From contig JAKCCP010000079.1 in assembly GCA_021841985.1 (NCBI GenBank), positions 1-36,075 on the forward strand: DNA of 36,075 bases, written 5' to 3'. This DNA is from Pseudomonadota bacterium. Its GTDB lineage: Bacteria > Pseudomonadota > Alphaproteobacteria > Acetobacterales > Acetobacteraceae. Shown in pieces: positions 12,935-21,217 of this stretch. Each line of letters begins with the position of its first letter. Positions within the stretch are counted from its first letter, which is position 1. The translations under genes were made by a program, and so were the position numbers. The notes beneath the pieces are model-generated. The model saw only the letters and a list, made by a program, of their open reading frames with translations, did not search any database and was not told the origin of the DNA.

Positions 12935-13807
12935 ATGCAAGCTCTGCTGCACCAGATTTTCTCGGGTATCGCCACGGGGGGCATCTACGCGAGTGTGGCA
13001 CTCGCCCTGGTGATGATTTATCAGGCGACGCATCATGTAAATTTCGCGCAAGGCGAGATGGCGACTTTTTCCACCTATATCGCCCTCACCCTGATCGATT
13101 ACGGGCTGAGCTACTGGCTCGCTTTCCTGATCACGCTCGTGGTCTCCTTCATCATCGGCCTGATCATCGAACGGGTCTTGATGCGGCCGATGGCGAGCGC
13201 GCCGGTGCTGTCCTCGGTCGGGGTCTTCATCGGCCTCCTGCTGATTTTCAACAGCGTCACCGGCTGGCTTTTCTCCTACACGGTCAAGGCCTTCCCGAGC
13301 CCTTTTCCCGAAGCCATGCCCGCGCTCGGCGGCTGGGTTTCGCCGCACGAGGCCGGGGCGACGGTGGTGACGTTGATTGTTTTGCTGCTGGTCTATGGGT
13401 TTTTCCGCTTTACGCGGCTTGGGCTGGCGATGCGGGCGGCGGCCTATAATCCGGTTTCCGCGCGCCTCGTCGGCATTCGCGTGGGCTGGATGCTGGCGCT
13501 CGGCTGGGGGCTCGCGGCGGCGATCGGGGCGATCGCCGGGATGATGATCGCGCCGATCGTGTTTCTCGATCCCAACATGATGGCGGGGATTCTGCTTTAT
13601 GCTTTCGCGGGGGCCTTGCTCGGCGGCATCGACAATCCGCTCGGCGCGGTGATCGGCGGCTTTGCCGTCGGCGTCATCGAGAATATCGCCGGCGCCTATC
13701 TGGTCGGCGCCGAATTGAAGCTGACGCTCGCGCTCGTGATCATTCTCGGCGTCCTGGTGCTGAAGCCGGCCGGCCTTCTCGGGCGCGCCGTCGTGAGCCG
13801 GGTGTAG
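12935..13807 (+). CDS. livH: Branched-chain amino acid type ABC transporter permease LivH
   Basis: 290 residues, hydrophobic throughout with about eight membrane helices. The LivH signatures GIATGGIYASVALALVMIYQ and FAQGEMATF are near the N terminus, and LLGGIDNPLGAVIGGFAVGV is near the C terminus. It is an inner-membrane half of the import channel, pairing with LivM. It starts 21 bases after livF without a strong ribosome binding site and ends two bases before livM. Confidence 0.95.
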   Translation: MQALLHQIFSGIATGGIYASVALALVMIYQATHHVNFAQGEMATFSTYIALTLIDYGLSYWLAFLITLVVSFIIGLIIERVLMRPMASAPVLSSVGVFIGLLLIFNSVTGWLFSYTVKAFPSPFPEAMPALGGWVSPHEAGATVVTLIVLLLVYGFFRFTRLGLAMRAAAYNPVSARLVGIRVGWMLALGWGLAAAIGAIAGMMIAPIVFLDPNMMAGILLYAFAGALLGGIDNPLGAVIGGFAVGVIENIAGAYLVGAELKLTLALVIILGVLVLKPAGLLGRAVVSRV

Positions 13808-13809
13808 CC

Positions 13810-14823
13810 ATGCGCGCCGAGAGAAATCCCCTGCTGATCGGCCTCGCGGTGGTGGTGGTCGCGGTGGCGCTGGCGTTTCTGCTCAGCAATTACCATCTGT
13901 TCCAACTCACCATGGTGGTGGCTTACGCCATCGCCATTCTCGGGCTTGACATGCTGACCGGCTACACCGGGCAGATTTCGCTCGGCCACGGCGCGTTCTA
14001 CGCGGTCGGCGCCTATGTCGCGGCGATTTTGATGGCCAATTTCAACGTGCCCTACTGGGCAACCCTGCCGGTCTCGGCGGTGGTCTGCGCCGGTTTTGGA
14101 TTCGCCTTTGGCTTTCCCGCCTTGCGTCTGGGCGGGCTCTATCTCGCGCTCGCCACCTTCGCCCTGGCGATCGCGGTGCCGCAATTGCTGAAATACAAAC
14201 TGCTCGAGGACTGGACCGGCGGGGTTCAGGGCATCGTGATCAGCAAGCCCGACGCGCCGTTCGGGCTGCCGCTCAATCAGGATCAGTGGCTCTATCTTTT
14301 TACCCTCGCCGTCGGGGTCGTGCTGTTCGTGCTGGCGCGCAATCTGCTGGGCGGGCGGATCGGGCGCGCGATGCGCGCCGTGCGCGATCATGGCGTTGCC
14401 GCCGAGGCGATGGGGATTGATATCGCGCTGCTGAAAACCCGCAGTTTCGCCTTGAGCGCGATGTACACCGGCATCGCCGGCGCGCTCGGCGCGATCGCGG
14501 TGCAGTTCGTGGCGCCCGACAGTTTCGCGGTGTTCCTCTCGATCACGCTCTTTGTCGGCCTCGTGGTGGGCGGCATCACCTCGCTTTCGGGGGCCGTGTT
14601 CGGCGCCATCTTCATCGTGTTCCTGCCGAATTTCGCTGATCAGATCTCGAAGGCGGCACCGGGGGCGATCTATGGCGTGATCCTGATCGCGTTCCTCTAT
14701 CTCGCGCCGAAAGGATTTGCCGGCCTGCTGCGCCGCCTCGTCGGCCCGCGCGCCCCGCATCTCGCGGCGCCGGCGTCATCCACCCCCGCCGCGCCGCCAC
14801 GCCCGGCGCGGGCCAAGAACTGA
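13810..14823 (+). CDS. livM: Branched-chain amino acid type ABC transporter permease LivM
   Basis: 337 residues. About nine or ten membrane helices with the LivM hallmarks GLDMLTGYTGQISLGHGAFYAVGAY, AMRAVRDHGVAAEAMGID and the C-terminal VGGITSLSGAVFGAIFI. The cytoplasmic tail is Ala/Pro-rich and low complexity. It forms the translocation pore with LivH. It begins directly after livH, and the first binding-protein gene follows 28 bases downstream. Confidence 0.95.
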   Translation: MRAERNPLLIGLAVVVVAVALAFLLSNYHLFQLTMVVAYAIAILGLDMLTGYTGQISLGHGAFYAVGAYVAAILMANFNVPYWATLPVSAVVCAGFGFAFGFPALRLGGLYLALATFALAIAVPQLLKYKLLEDWTGGVQGIVISKPDAPFGLPLNQDQWLYLFTLAVGVVLFVLARNLLGGRIGRAMRAVRDHGVAAEAMGIDIALLKTRSFALSAMYTGIAGALGAIAVQFVAPDSFAVFLSITLFVGLVVGGITSLSGAVFGAIFIVFLPNFADQISKAAPGAIYGVILIAFLYLAPKGFAGLLRRLVGPRAPHLAAPASSTPAAPPRPARAKN

Positions 14824-14851
14824 CATCACGCATGAGAGGGAGAAACAGCCA

Positions 14852-16069
14852 ATGAAGATGGATCGCCGCACGGCAATGATCGGAGCCGCCGCGCTGGGCG
14901 CGGGTTTCATGCCGCGCCTCGCGTTTGCCGCCGACATGCCGGGCGTGAGTGCGACCGAAATCAAGATCGGTGGCACCATGCCCTATAGCGGCCCGGCCTC
15001 GGCCTATGGCGCCGATGGCCGCGCCGAGGTCGCCTATTTCAAGATGGTCAATGACCAAGGCGGCATCAATGGCCGCAAGGTCAATCTGATATCGGTCGAT
15101 GATGGCTACAGCCCGCCCAAAACCGTCGAGCAGACGCGCATGCTGGTCGAACAGGAAGGGGTCGCCTTCATGTTCAACGGCCTCGGCACGCCGACCCAGA
15201 CGGCGGTGCAGAAATATCTCAACATGAAGAAAGTGCCACAGCTTTTCGTCGCCACCGGGGCCGATAAATGGGGTGACTACAAGCATTTCCCCTGGACCAT
15301 CGGCTATCAGCCGAGCTACCGGGTGGAGGCGCAGATCTACGCCAAATACGTGCTGAGAACCAAGCCCGACGCCAAGGTCGCGATCATTTATCAGAACGAT
15401 GATTTCGGCAAAGACTATCTCAACGGCGTCAAGGATATTTTTGGCGATAAATACGCCAAGATGGTCGCCAAGGACATCTCCTACGAAGTCACCGACCCCA
15501 CCACCGACCAGCAGATCGTCATCCTGCAAGCCTCCGGCGCCGACACCTTGATGATTTTCGCGACGCCGAAATTCGCCGCGCAAATCGTTCGCAAGGTTTA
15601 CGACATCAACTGGCATCCAACCCAATTTCTCACCAATGTCTCGATTGCCGTGGGCGCGGTGATCAAGCCCGCCGGGGTCGAAAAAGCGGTCGGCATCATC
15701 ACCGGCGGCTATCTCAAGGACAGCACCGATCCCGCCTGGGACAACGACCAGGGGATGAAGGATTGGCACGCTTTCATGGACAAATACATGCCCGGCGCCG
15801 ATCAGACCGATGGCGACTACATCTATGGCTATGCCGTGGCGATGACGCTCGCCCATGTGCTCAAGCAATGCGGCAATGATCTCTCGCGCGAGAACATCAT
15901 GCGCCAGGCAACCAATATCCATGATCTCGAAATTCCGATGCTGCTGCCAGGGATCAAGGTCAATACCAGCCCGACGAATTACCATCCGCTGCGGCAGTTG
16001 CAGTTGGCGCGCTGGAACGGCAAGACCTGGGAGCGCTTCGGCGAGATCATCGAGGGCGCCGGCGCCTGA
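14852..16069 (+). CDS. Periplasmic substrate-binding protein of the HAAT ABC transporter, copy 1
   Basis: 405 residues, a type I periplasmic binding fold (LivJ/LivK superfamily). The N terminus MKMDRRTAMIGAAALGAGF then AFA-AD is a signal peptide with twin arginines, possibly Tat-dependent. Mature features are IKIGGTMPYSGPASAYG, NDQGGINGRKV, AIIYQNDDFGKDY and FATPKFAAQIVRK. It delivers the ligand to LivHM; the ligand cannot be told from sequence (amino acid, amide or aromatic acid are all possible). The ATG at 14852 has GAGAGGGAG upstream. The following gene is a close paralogue, so the pair arose by tandem duplication. Confidence 0.92.
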   Translation: MKMDRRTAMIGAAALGAGFMPRLAFAADMPGVSATEIKIGGTMPYSGPASAYGADGRAEVAYFKMVNDQGGINGRKVNLISVDDGYSPPKTVEQTRMLVEQEGVAFMFNGLGTPTQTAVQKYLNMKKVPQLFVATGADKWGDYKHFPWTIGYQPSYRVEAQIYAKYVLRTKPDAKVAIIYQNDDFGKDYLNGVKDIFGDKYAKMVAKDISYEVTDPTTDQQIVILQASGADTLMIFATPKFAAQIVRKVYDINWHPTQFLTNVSIAVGAVIKPAGVEKAVGIITGGYLKDSTDPAWDNDQGMKDWHAFMDKYMPGADQTDGDYIYGYAVAMTLAHVLKQCGNDLSRENIMRQATNIHDLEIPMLLPGIKVNTSPTNYHPLRQLQLARWNGKTWERFGEIIEGAGA

Positions 16070-16186
16070 TCATGCCCCGGCGCGTGATCATGCCCGAAAG
16101 CGCGCCACGGCGTGCCAAATAACCGCGACGACCAGCGTTCCGGCTGCCCGGCCGCTGGCAAGAAATCAGCAAAGGGGAGACATCCG

Positions 16187-17407
16187 ATGAACACGGGACG
16201 GAGAACGGTGATCACCGGCATGGCCGCCGGGCTGCTCGGGGGCCTTGGCACCCGTGGCGCGCTGGCTGCCGAGATGCCCGGCGTGAGTGCGACCGAGATC
16301 AAGATCGGCAACACCATGCCCTATAGCGGCCCGGCCTCGGCCTATGGCGCGGTCGGCCGCGCCGAGACCGCGTATTTCAAGATGATCAACGACCAGGGCG
16401 GCATCAATGGGCGCAAGATTGTCTATCTCACCGAGGATGACGCCTATAGCCCACCCAAAACCGTCGAGCAGACGCGTATGCTGGTCGAGCAGGAGGGTGT
16501 CGACTTCATGTTCAACGGGCTGGGCACGCCGACCCAGACGGCGGTGCAGAGATACCTGAACATGAAGAAAATACCCCAGCTTTTTGTTATCACGGGGGCC
16601 GATAAATGGGGTAACTACAAGGAGTTCCCGTGGACCATCGGCATTCTGCCGAGCTATCGCACCGAGGGCCAGATCTACGCCAAATACATTCTCAAGAACA
16701 AGCCCGATGCCAAGGTTGCGATCATCTACCAGAACGATGATTTCGGCAAGGACTATGTCGTCGGATTTAGGGACGTGTTTGGCGATAACTACGGCAAAAT
16801 GGTGGTCAAGGATGTCTCCTACGAACTCACCGACCCGACCACCGATTCCCAGGTGGTGAGCCTGCAATCGACCGGCGCCGATACGCTGGTAATTATCGCC
16901 ACGCCGAAATTCGCCGCCCAGATCATCCGCAAAGTCTATGACATCAACTGGCATCCGATGACTTTTCTTACCAATGTCTCGATCTCGGTGGGCTCGGTGA
17001 TCAAGCCAGCGGGGGTGGGAAAAGCCATCGGCGTCATTAGCGGCGCCTGGCTCAAGAACAGCAGCGATCCCGCCTGGGCCGATGACCCGGGTATGAAGGA
17101 GTGGCATGGTTTCATGGACAAATACATGCCCGGCGCCGACCAGACCGATGAGTACTACATCTGGGGCTACGCGATGGCGACGATCCTTGTACATGTCTTG
17201 CAGCAATGCGGCAATGACCTCTCTCGCGAAAATGTCATGAAACAGGCGACGAATATCCACGATCTCGAAATTCCCATGCTGTTGCCGGGCATCCACGTCA
17301 ACACCAGCCCGACCAACTACCATCCGATCCGCCAGTTGCAGCTCGCGCGCTGGAACGGCAAGATCTGGGAGCGCTTCGGCGAGATCATCGAGGGCGCTGG
17401 CTCGTAG
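16187..17407 (+). CDS. Periplasmic substrate-binding protein of the HAAT ABC transporter, copy 2
   Basis: 406 residues, aligned end to end with the preceding gene without large gaps and identical over most of its length. The signal peptide (MNTGRRTVITGMAAGLLGG...LAA) also has paired arginines but is the least conserved part. Differences near likely ligand-contact loops include TEDDAYSPPK versus SVDDGYSPPK and GILPSYRTEGQ versus GYQPSYRVEAQ, which could shift specificity. The start at 16187 has AAAGGGGAGA upstream. There is no second permease set, so both proteins presumably feed the same LivFGHM channel. Confidence 0.92.
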   Translation: MNTGRRTVITGMAAGLLGGLGTRGALAAEMPGVSATEIKIGNTMPYSGPASAYGAVGRAETAYFKMINDQGGINGRKIVYLTEDDAYSPPKTVEQTRMLVEQEGVDFMFNGLGTPTQTAVQRYLNMKKIPQLFVITGADKWGNYKEFPWTIGILPSYRTEGQIYAKYILKNKPDAKVAIIYQNDDFGKDYVVGFRDVFGDNYGKMVVKDVSYELTDPTTDSQVVSLQSTGADTLVIIATPKFAAQIIRKVYDINWHPMTFLTNVSISVGSVIKPAGVGKAIGVISGAWLKNSSDPAWADDPGMKEWHGFMDKYMPGADQTDEYYIWGYAMATILVHVLQQCGNDLSRENVMKQATNIHDLEIPMLLPGIHVNTSPTNYHPIRQLQLARWNGKIWERFGEIIEGAGS

Positions 17408-17418
17408 GGAGATGGGCG

Positions 17419-17448
17419 GGCGGGGCGATCTGGACGATCCTCCCCGCC
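17419..17448 (+). terminator. Possible terminator after the second binding-protein gene
   Basis: GGCGGGG pairs with CCCCGCC, and GATC with GATC inside it, around a short loop. There is no T run, so termination is uncertain. It lies 12 bases after the stop of the last gene of the transporter cluster. Confidence 0.35.
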
Positions 17449-17488
17449 TGTGCCAAGCCTGGGCAGGAAACTTTGCCCGGAGTGCGCC

Positions 17489-18493
17489 ATGAGCCGACCG
17501 TCCAGCATGACCTATATCGCCACCGAGGGCGCCGGCGGGCCCGGGGTGCTGCGCCCCGCGAGCGGCCCGGTGCCCGCGCCCGCGCCCGATGAAGTGCTGA
17601 TCCGTGTCGCCGCCGCCGGGGTCAACCGCCCCGATATCGCGCAGCGCCAGGGCCGCTATCCGCCGCCGCCCGGTGCCAGCCCGATCCTCGGCCTCGAAGT
17701 CGCGGGCGAGGTCGTCGAGACCGGCGCCGCCGTCGGGCATCTCGCGCGGGGCGATCGCGTGGCGGCGCTGGTCAATGGCGGCGGCTACGCGGAATACTGC
17801 GTGGCGCCCGAGCGGCAATGCCTGCCCTGGCCGCGGGGCTACGATGCGCTCCGCGCCGGCGCCCTGGCGGAGAATTATTTCACCGTCTGGGCCAATCTTT
17901 TCGATCTCGGCCGGCTCAAATCCGGCGAGCGCGTGCTGATCCATGGCGGCACCAGCGGCATCGGCGTCACCGCCATCCAGCTCGCCACCGCCTTCGGCGC
18001 GACGGTCTTCGCAACCGCCGGCACGGCGGAAAAATGCGCCGCCTGCCTCGGCTTCGGCGCGCACGCGGCGATCAATTACCACACCCAGGATTTCGGCCGC
18101 GAAATCGCCCGCCTGACCGAGAATGCCGGCGTCGATGTCGTGCTCGACATGGTCGGCGGACCCTATGCCATGGCCAATCTGCGGGCTCTCGCGCGGGACG
18201 GGCGGCTGGTGCTGATCGCCTTTCTCGGCGGGCCGAAAGTGGAAAACTTCGATCTCACCCCGATCATGGTCAAGCGCCTTACCGTCACCGGCTCGACCAT
18301 GCGCCCGCGCAGCACCGCGGAGAAAGGCGCCATCGCCGATGCCTTGCGGGAAAAAGTCTGGCCGCTGCTCGATGCCGGGCAATGCGGCCCGGTGATCCAC
18401 GCGGTTTTTCCCTTGGCCGAGGCCGCGCGCGCCCATGAGCTGATGGAAACCAGCGCGCATATCGGCAAGATCATGCTCAGCGTCGCCGCCTGA
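17489..18493 (+). CDS. NAD(P)H quinone oxidoreductase, zinc-independent MDR (PIG3-like)
   Basis: 334 residues of the medium-chain dehydrogenase/reductase superfamily. The N-terminal GroES-like domain has AAAGVNRPDIAQRQGRYPPP. The Rossmann domain has the NADPH loop HGGTSGIGVTAIQLA followed by AAINYHTQDF. The catalytic zinc ligands of alcohol dehydrogenases are absent, as in quinone oxidoreductases and TP53I3/PIG3-like proteins. It likely reduces quinones or enones with NADPH in the cytosol. The start at 17489 has CGGAG six bases upstream; a second in-frame ATG at 17507 is an alternative. Confidence 0.9.
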   Translation: MSRPSSMTYIATEGAGGPGVLRPASGPVPAPAPDEVLIRVAAAGVNRPDIAQRQGRYPPPPGASPILGLEVAGEVVETGAAVGHLARGDRVAALVNGGGYAEYCVAPERQCLPWPRGYDALRAGALAENYFTVWANLFDLGRLKSGERVLIHGGTSGIGVTAIQLATAFGATVFATAGTAEKCAACLGFGAHAAINYHTQDFGREIARLTENAGVDVVLDMVGGPYAMANLRALARDGRLVLIAFLGGPKVENFDLTPIMVKRLTVTGSTMRPRSTAEKGAIADALREKVWPLLDAGQCGPVIHAVFPLAEAARAHELMETSAHIGKIMLSVAA

Positions 18494-18497
18494 TCGC

Positions 18498-19439
18498 GTG
18501 CGGGCGGGGGTAGGGATTTCCCGGGTGGGAACTGCGCCGCCGCGGCATGCGGCGAGCGGGGAGATTTCGGCCGCCGGGCTCGCGGAACTGGCCGGCGCCG
18601 TGGTGCTGCTGGGCGGCGCCTGGCCGCTGACGAAATACGCGGTCGCGCTGGGCGCCAGCCCGCTCTGGTTCGCGCTGGGCCGCGCCGGGTTCTCGGCGCT
18701 CGCGTCGTTTGCCCTGCTCGGCGCGCTCGGCCGGCTCCGCCTGCCGGGGCGCGCCGATGGGCCGGCGCTGTTCGCGGTTGGGGTGTTGCAGCTCGCGGGG
18801 TTTTTCGCGCTCGCCCATATCGCCGTCGCCTATGTTCCGGCCGGGCGCACCGCCATCCTCTCCAACACCACGACGATCTTCGTCGTGCCGCTCTCGGTGC
18901 TGGTGCTGCGCGAGCGGCTGACGCTCCGGCGCCTGCTCGCGGTGCTGGTGGGGCTGGCCGGCATCGTGACGCTGCTCGGGCCGTGGGCGATCGACTGGCA
19001 TCGGCCGGGGGTGGTGATCGGGAACGGGTTTCTGCTGGGCGCGGCGGCTTCCTGGTCGCTCGCCATCATCGCCGTGCGGCGCTTTCCCCCGCGCCTCTCG
19101 ATGCTGGAATTGCTGCCCTGGTGCTTCGCGCTCGGCACCCTGCTGCTCACGCCGCTTGTCCTGCTGCATGGCGGGAGCGGGCGCTGGCCACCCGGCGCGC
19201 TGGCGGCGGTCGGGCTGATCGGGTTCATCGCCGGGCCGATCGGCACCTGGTGCGTGATGCAGGCCGCCGTCAGCCTGCCCGCGCTGGTGGCCTCCGTGGG
19301 CTTCCTCGCGACCCCGGCGACCGGCTTGCTGCTCGCGACGGTGACGCTTGGCGAACCCCTCGGCGGGGCGACCGTGCTCGGGGCGGCGCTCATTCTGGCC
19401 GGCGTCGGCGTTGCGGTCTGGCCGGCGCGGCGCCGCTGA
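18498..19439 (+). CDS. EamA/DMT-superfamily permease
   Basis: Up to 313 residues with about ten membrane helices arranged as two EamA repeats; conserved stretches include AYVPAGRTAILSNTTTIFVVPLS and GEPLGGATVLGAALILAGV. Such proteins export metabolites such as amino acids across the inner membrane; the substrate is unknown. The start is uncertain. A GTG at 18498 lies four bases after the oxidoreductase stop without a ribosome binding site. A GTG at 18525 has GGGGGTAGGGA upstream and would give 304 residues. Its TGA overlaps the next ATG. Confidence 0.88.
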   Translation: MRAGVGISRVGTAPPRHAASGEISAAGLAELAGAVVLLGGAWPLTKYAVALGASPLWFALGRAGFSALASFALLGALGRLRLPGRADGPALFAVGVLQLAGFFALAHIAVAYVPAGRTAILSNTTTIFVVPLSVLVLRERLTLRRLLAVLVGLAGIVTLLGPWAIDWHRPGVVIGNGFLLGAAASWSLAIIAVRRFPPRLSMLELLPWCFALGTLLLTPLVLLHGGSGRWPPGALAAVGLIGFIAGPIGTWCVMQAAVSLPALVASVGFLATPATGLLLATVTLGEPLGGATVLGAALILAGVGVAVWPARRR

Positions 19440-20203
19440 TGCTTTTGCATGTCATCGAGGCCGGCACCGGGCCGGCGGTTGCCATTCTGCACGGGCTGTT
19501 CGGCGAGGCGCGCAATTTCGCCACGGTGCAGCGCCGCCTCGCTGACCAGTATCGCGTGCTCGCGCTCGATCTGCGCAACCACGGCGAAAGCCCGCACGCG
19601 CCGGGGATGGACTATGGCGCGCTGGCCGCCGACGTGCACGAGACACTGGCGGCGGTGGCGGCGCTGCCGGTGGCGCTGATCGGCCACTCCATGGGCGGCA
19701 AGGTGGCGATGCGCCTGGCGCTCGACGTGCCGGGGGCGATCCGCCGGCTGGCGGTCTGCGACATCGCCCCGGTCCGCTACCCGCCGCGCGATCATCGCGC
19801 CTTGATTGCCGCGCTCCGCGCCCTGCCGCTCACGCCCGGACTGACGCGGTCAGCGGCCGATGCCGCGCTGGCGCCCGCGGTGGCGGATCGGGCGCTGCGG
19901 CAATTCCTGCTGCACAGCCTGCGTTGCGGCCCGGCGCCGCACTGGCGGCTCGGGCTGGCCGAGATCGCGCAGGCGATGGACGAGATCGAGGATTGGTGGG
20001 CGCTCCCCGACGCGCACTATGACGGGCCGACGCTGTTCCTCACCGGCGCCCGCTCGGACTATGTGCGCCCCGAGCATCGCGAGACCATCCGCGCCCTGTT
20101 CCCCCACGCCCGCTTCGCCGCCCTGCGCCATGCCGGTCACTGGCTGCATGTCGATGACCCGACGGGGTTTCTCGCCGCCATCACGGCGTTTCTGGCGGGC
20201 TGA
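19439..20203 (+). CDS. Alpha/beta hydrolase, YbfF-like esterase
   Basis: 254 residues, the same length as E. coli YbfF. HGLFGEARNF (oxyanion region, about 18-27), LDLRNHGESP, the nucleophile elbow GHSMGGK with Ser84, the acid region TGARSDYV and the terminal histidine in HAGHWLH are all in order. It probably hydrolyses small acyl esters or acyl-CoA-type esters in the cytoplasm. The ATG overlaps the stop of the permease gene (TGATG pattern), so the two are co-translated. A long inverted repeat follows it. Confidence 0.9.
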   Translation: MLLHVIEAGTGPAVAILHGLFGEARNFATVQRRLADQYRVLALDLRNHGESPHAPGMDYGALAADVHETLAAVAALPVALIGHSMGGKVAMRLALDVPGAIRRLAVCDIAPVRYPPRDHRALIAALRALPLTPGLTRSAADAALAPAVADRALRQFLLHSLRCGPAPHWRLGLAEIAQAMDEIEDWWALPDAHYDGPTLFLTGARSDYVRPEHRETIRALFPHARFAALRHAGHWLHVDDPTGFLAAITAFLAG

Positions 20204-20207
20204 GAGT

Positions 20208-20280
20208 TTGAAAAAGAATGCCCTCGTGCCCCAGAATCGACCGAGAAAAATCAATGTTTTCAGAGGGCATTCTTTTTCAA
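20208..20280. terminator. Long inverted repeat between convergent genes
   Basis: Two perfect 18-base arms, TTGAAAAAGAATGCCCTC at 20208-20225 and its reverse complement at 20263-20280, enclose 37 bases. Each transcript leaving the hydrolase or alkA would end its hairpin in a T-rich arm, so a bidirectional terminator is likely. The left arm recurs at 31859 next to another convergent gene pair. Confidence 0.7.
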
Positions 20281-20293
20281 GTTCGATTGATTT

Positions 20294-20953
20294 TCAGGCT
20301 CTGAGCGCCGGCGTGGCCGGCTCCTTCAACGCCACCGGGGCGCGCCAGAGATACCATGCCGCGATGCTGCGATAGGGCGCCCAGGCCGCGCCGATCTCGG
20401 CCAGCGCGCGCGGCTTGGGCTGGGCGTCGAGGCCGCACAGCACGCGCCAGCCCTCGCGCACGCCGAAATCATCGACCGGCAGCACGTCGCGCCGGCCGAG
20501 GGTGAAAATCAGCAGCATCTCGACGGTCCAGCGGCCGATGCCGCGAATCGCCACCAGCCGCTCGATCAGCGCCGCGTCTTCCATCCGCGCCGCCGCCTGC
20601 CAGCTCGGCACCAGACCAGCGAGGCTCTGGGCAGCGAGATCGCGGAGCGCCGCGATCTTGCTCGCCGAAAGCCCGGTTGCCCGCAGCACGGGCTCGGGGG
20701 TCGCGAGCACGGCCTCGGGAGGGGGGAACTGGGGGGGCGGAAAATCGGCCGCGTAGAGGGCGCAAAACCGCCCCAGTATGGCTTCGGCGGCGCGGCCGTG
20801 GAGCTGCTGATGGGCGATCGCGCGGGCCAGCGCCTCATAGGGGCTGCGGTCCCGCGCGGGGCTGAGCGGGCAGGGGCCGACGCGCGCGATCAGCGGGCCA
20901 AAACGCGGCTCGACCGCGCGTAAATGGCGCAGCGCCGCCTGATGGCGCGGCAT
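20294..20953 (-). CDS. alkA: DNA-3-methyladenine glycosylase II (AlkA type)
   Basis: 219 residues, HhH-GPD superfamily. It excises alkylated bases from DNA in base-excision repair. The helix-hairpin-helix reads LVAIRGIGRWTVEM (about 133-146), followed by the catalytic aspartate in LPVDDFGV (161/162). AIAHQQLHGRAAEAI is the conserved N-terminal helix of the fold. It lacks the N-terminal TBP-like domain of the E. coli enzyme, as do many short AlkA homologues, and has no Fe-S cysteines. It sits 17 bases downstream of the small oxidase subunit gene on the same strand. Confidence 0.9.
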   Translation of the reverse strand: MPRHQAALRHLRAVEPRFGPLIARVGPCPLSPARDRSPYEALARAIAHQQLHGRAAEAILGRFCALYAADFPPPQFPPPEAVLATPEPVLRATGLSASKIAALRDLAAQSLAGLVPSWQAAARMEDAALIERLVAIRGIGRWTVEMLLIFTLGRRDVLPVDDFGVREGWRVLCGLDAQPKPRALAEIGAAWAPYRSIAAWYLWRAPVALKEPATPALRA

Positions 20954-20970
20954 GTTCGCGGCCGGGCGGT

Positions 20971-21129
20971 TCAGACCAGGAAAATCGCCATCAGGATGAG
21001 CAGCAACGCCACGGCGGCGGCCACCCAGAAGGCGAAATGCGTGAACCCGACCCAGAAATGCCGACGATCCGCGAGGAAGGAATCGAGATCGACTTGGGAG
21101 GAGAGGGTGGGGCTGGAGTGCTCGGCCAT
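20971..21129 (-). CDS. aa3-type cytochrome c oxidase subunit IV
   Basis: 52 residues starting MAEHSSPTLSS and ending VALLLILMAIFLV, one membrane helix (about 32-52) after a short soluble N terminus. This matches the small bacterial aa3 oxidase subunit IV family (PF07835), whose members in Paracoccus and Rhodobacter are tiny single-helix peptides packed beside subunits I and III. GAGG lies eight bases before the ATG. No other oxidase subunit is in the window, so it is encoded away from the main cta genes, as is common. Residual doubt comes from the short length. Confidence 0.8.
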   Translation of the reverse strand: MAEHSSPTLSSQVDLDSFLADRRHFWVGFTHFAFWVAAAVALLLILMAIFLV

Positions 21130-21217
21130 GCGATTGCCTCGGGGTTTCCTGATGGGTTTTTTTAGCAAGCCAGGGGAAAAAGGCAAGACGTGGGGCCGCT
21201 CTGGCGGCGCGGGGGCT

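Noticed and set aside
16166..18460. A 764-codon minus-strand open frame opposite the second binding protein and oxidoreductase
   Set aside because: Shadow of conserved coding sequence; it mirrors the codon pattern of the real genes.
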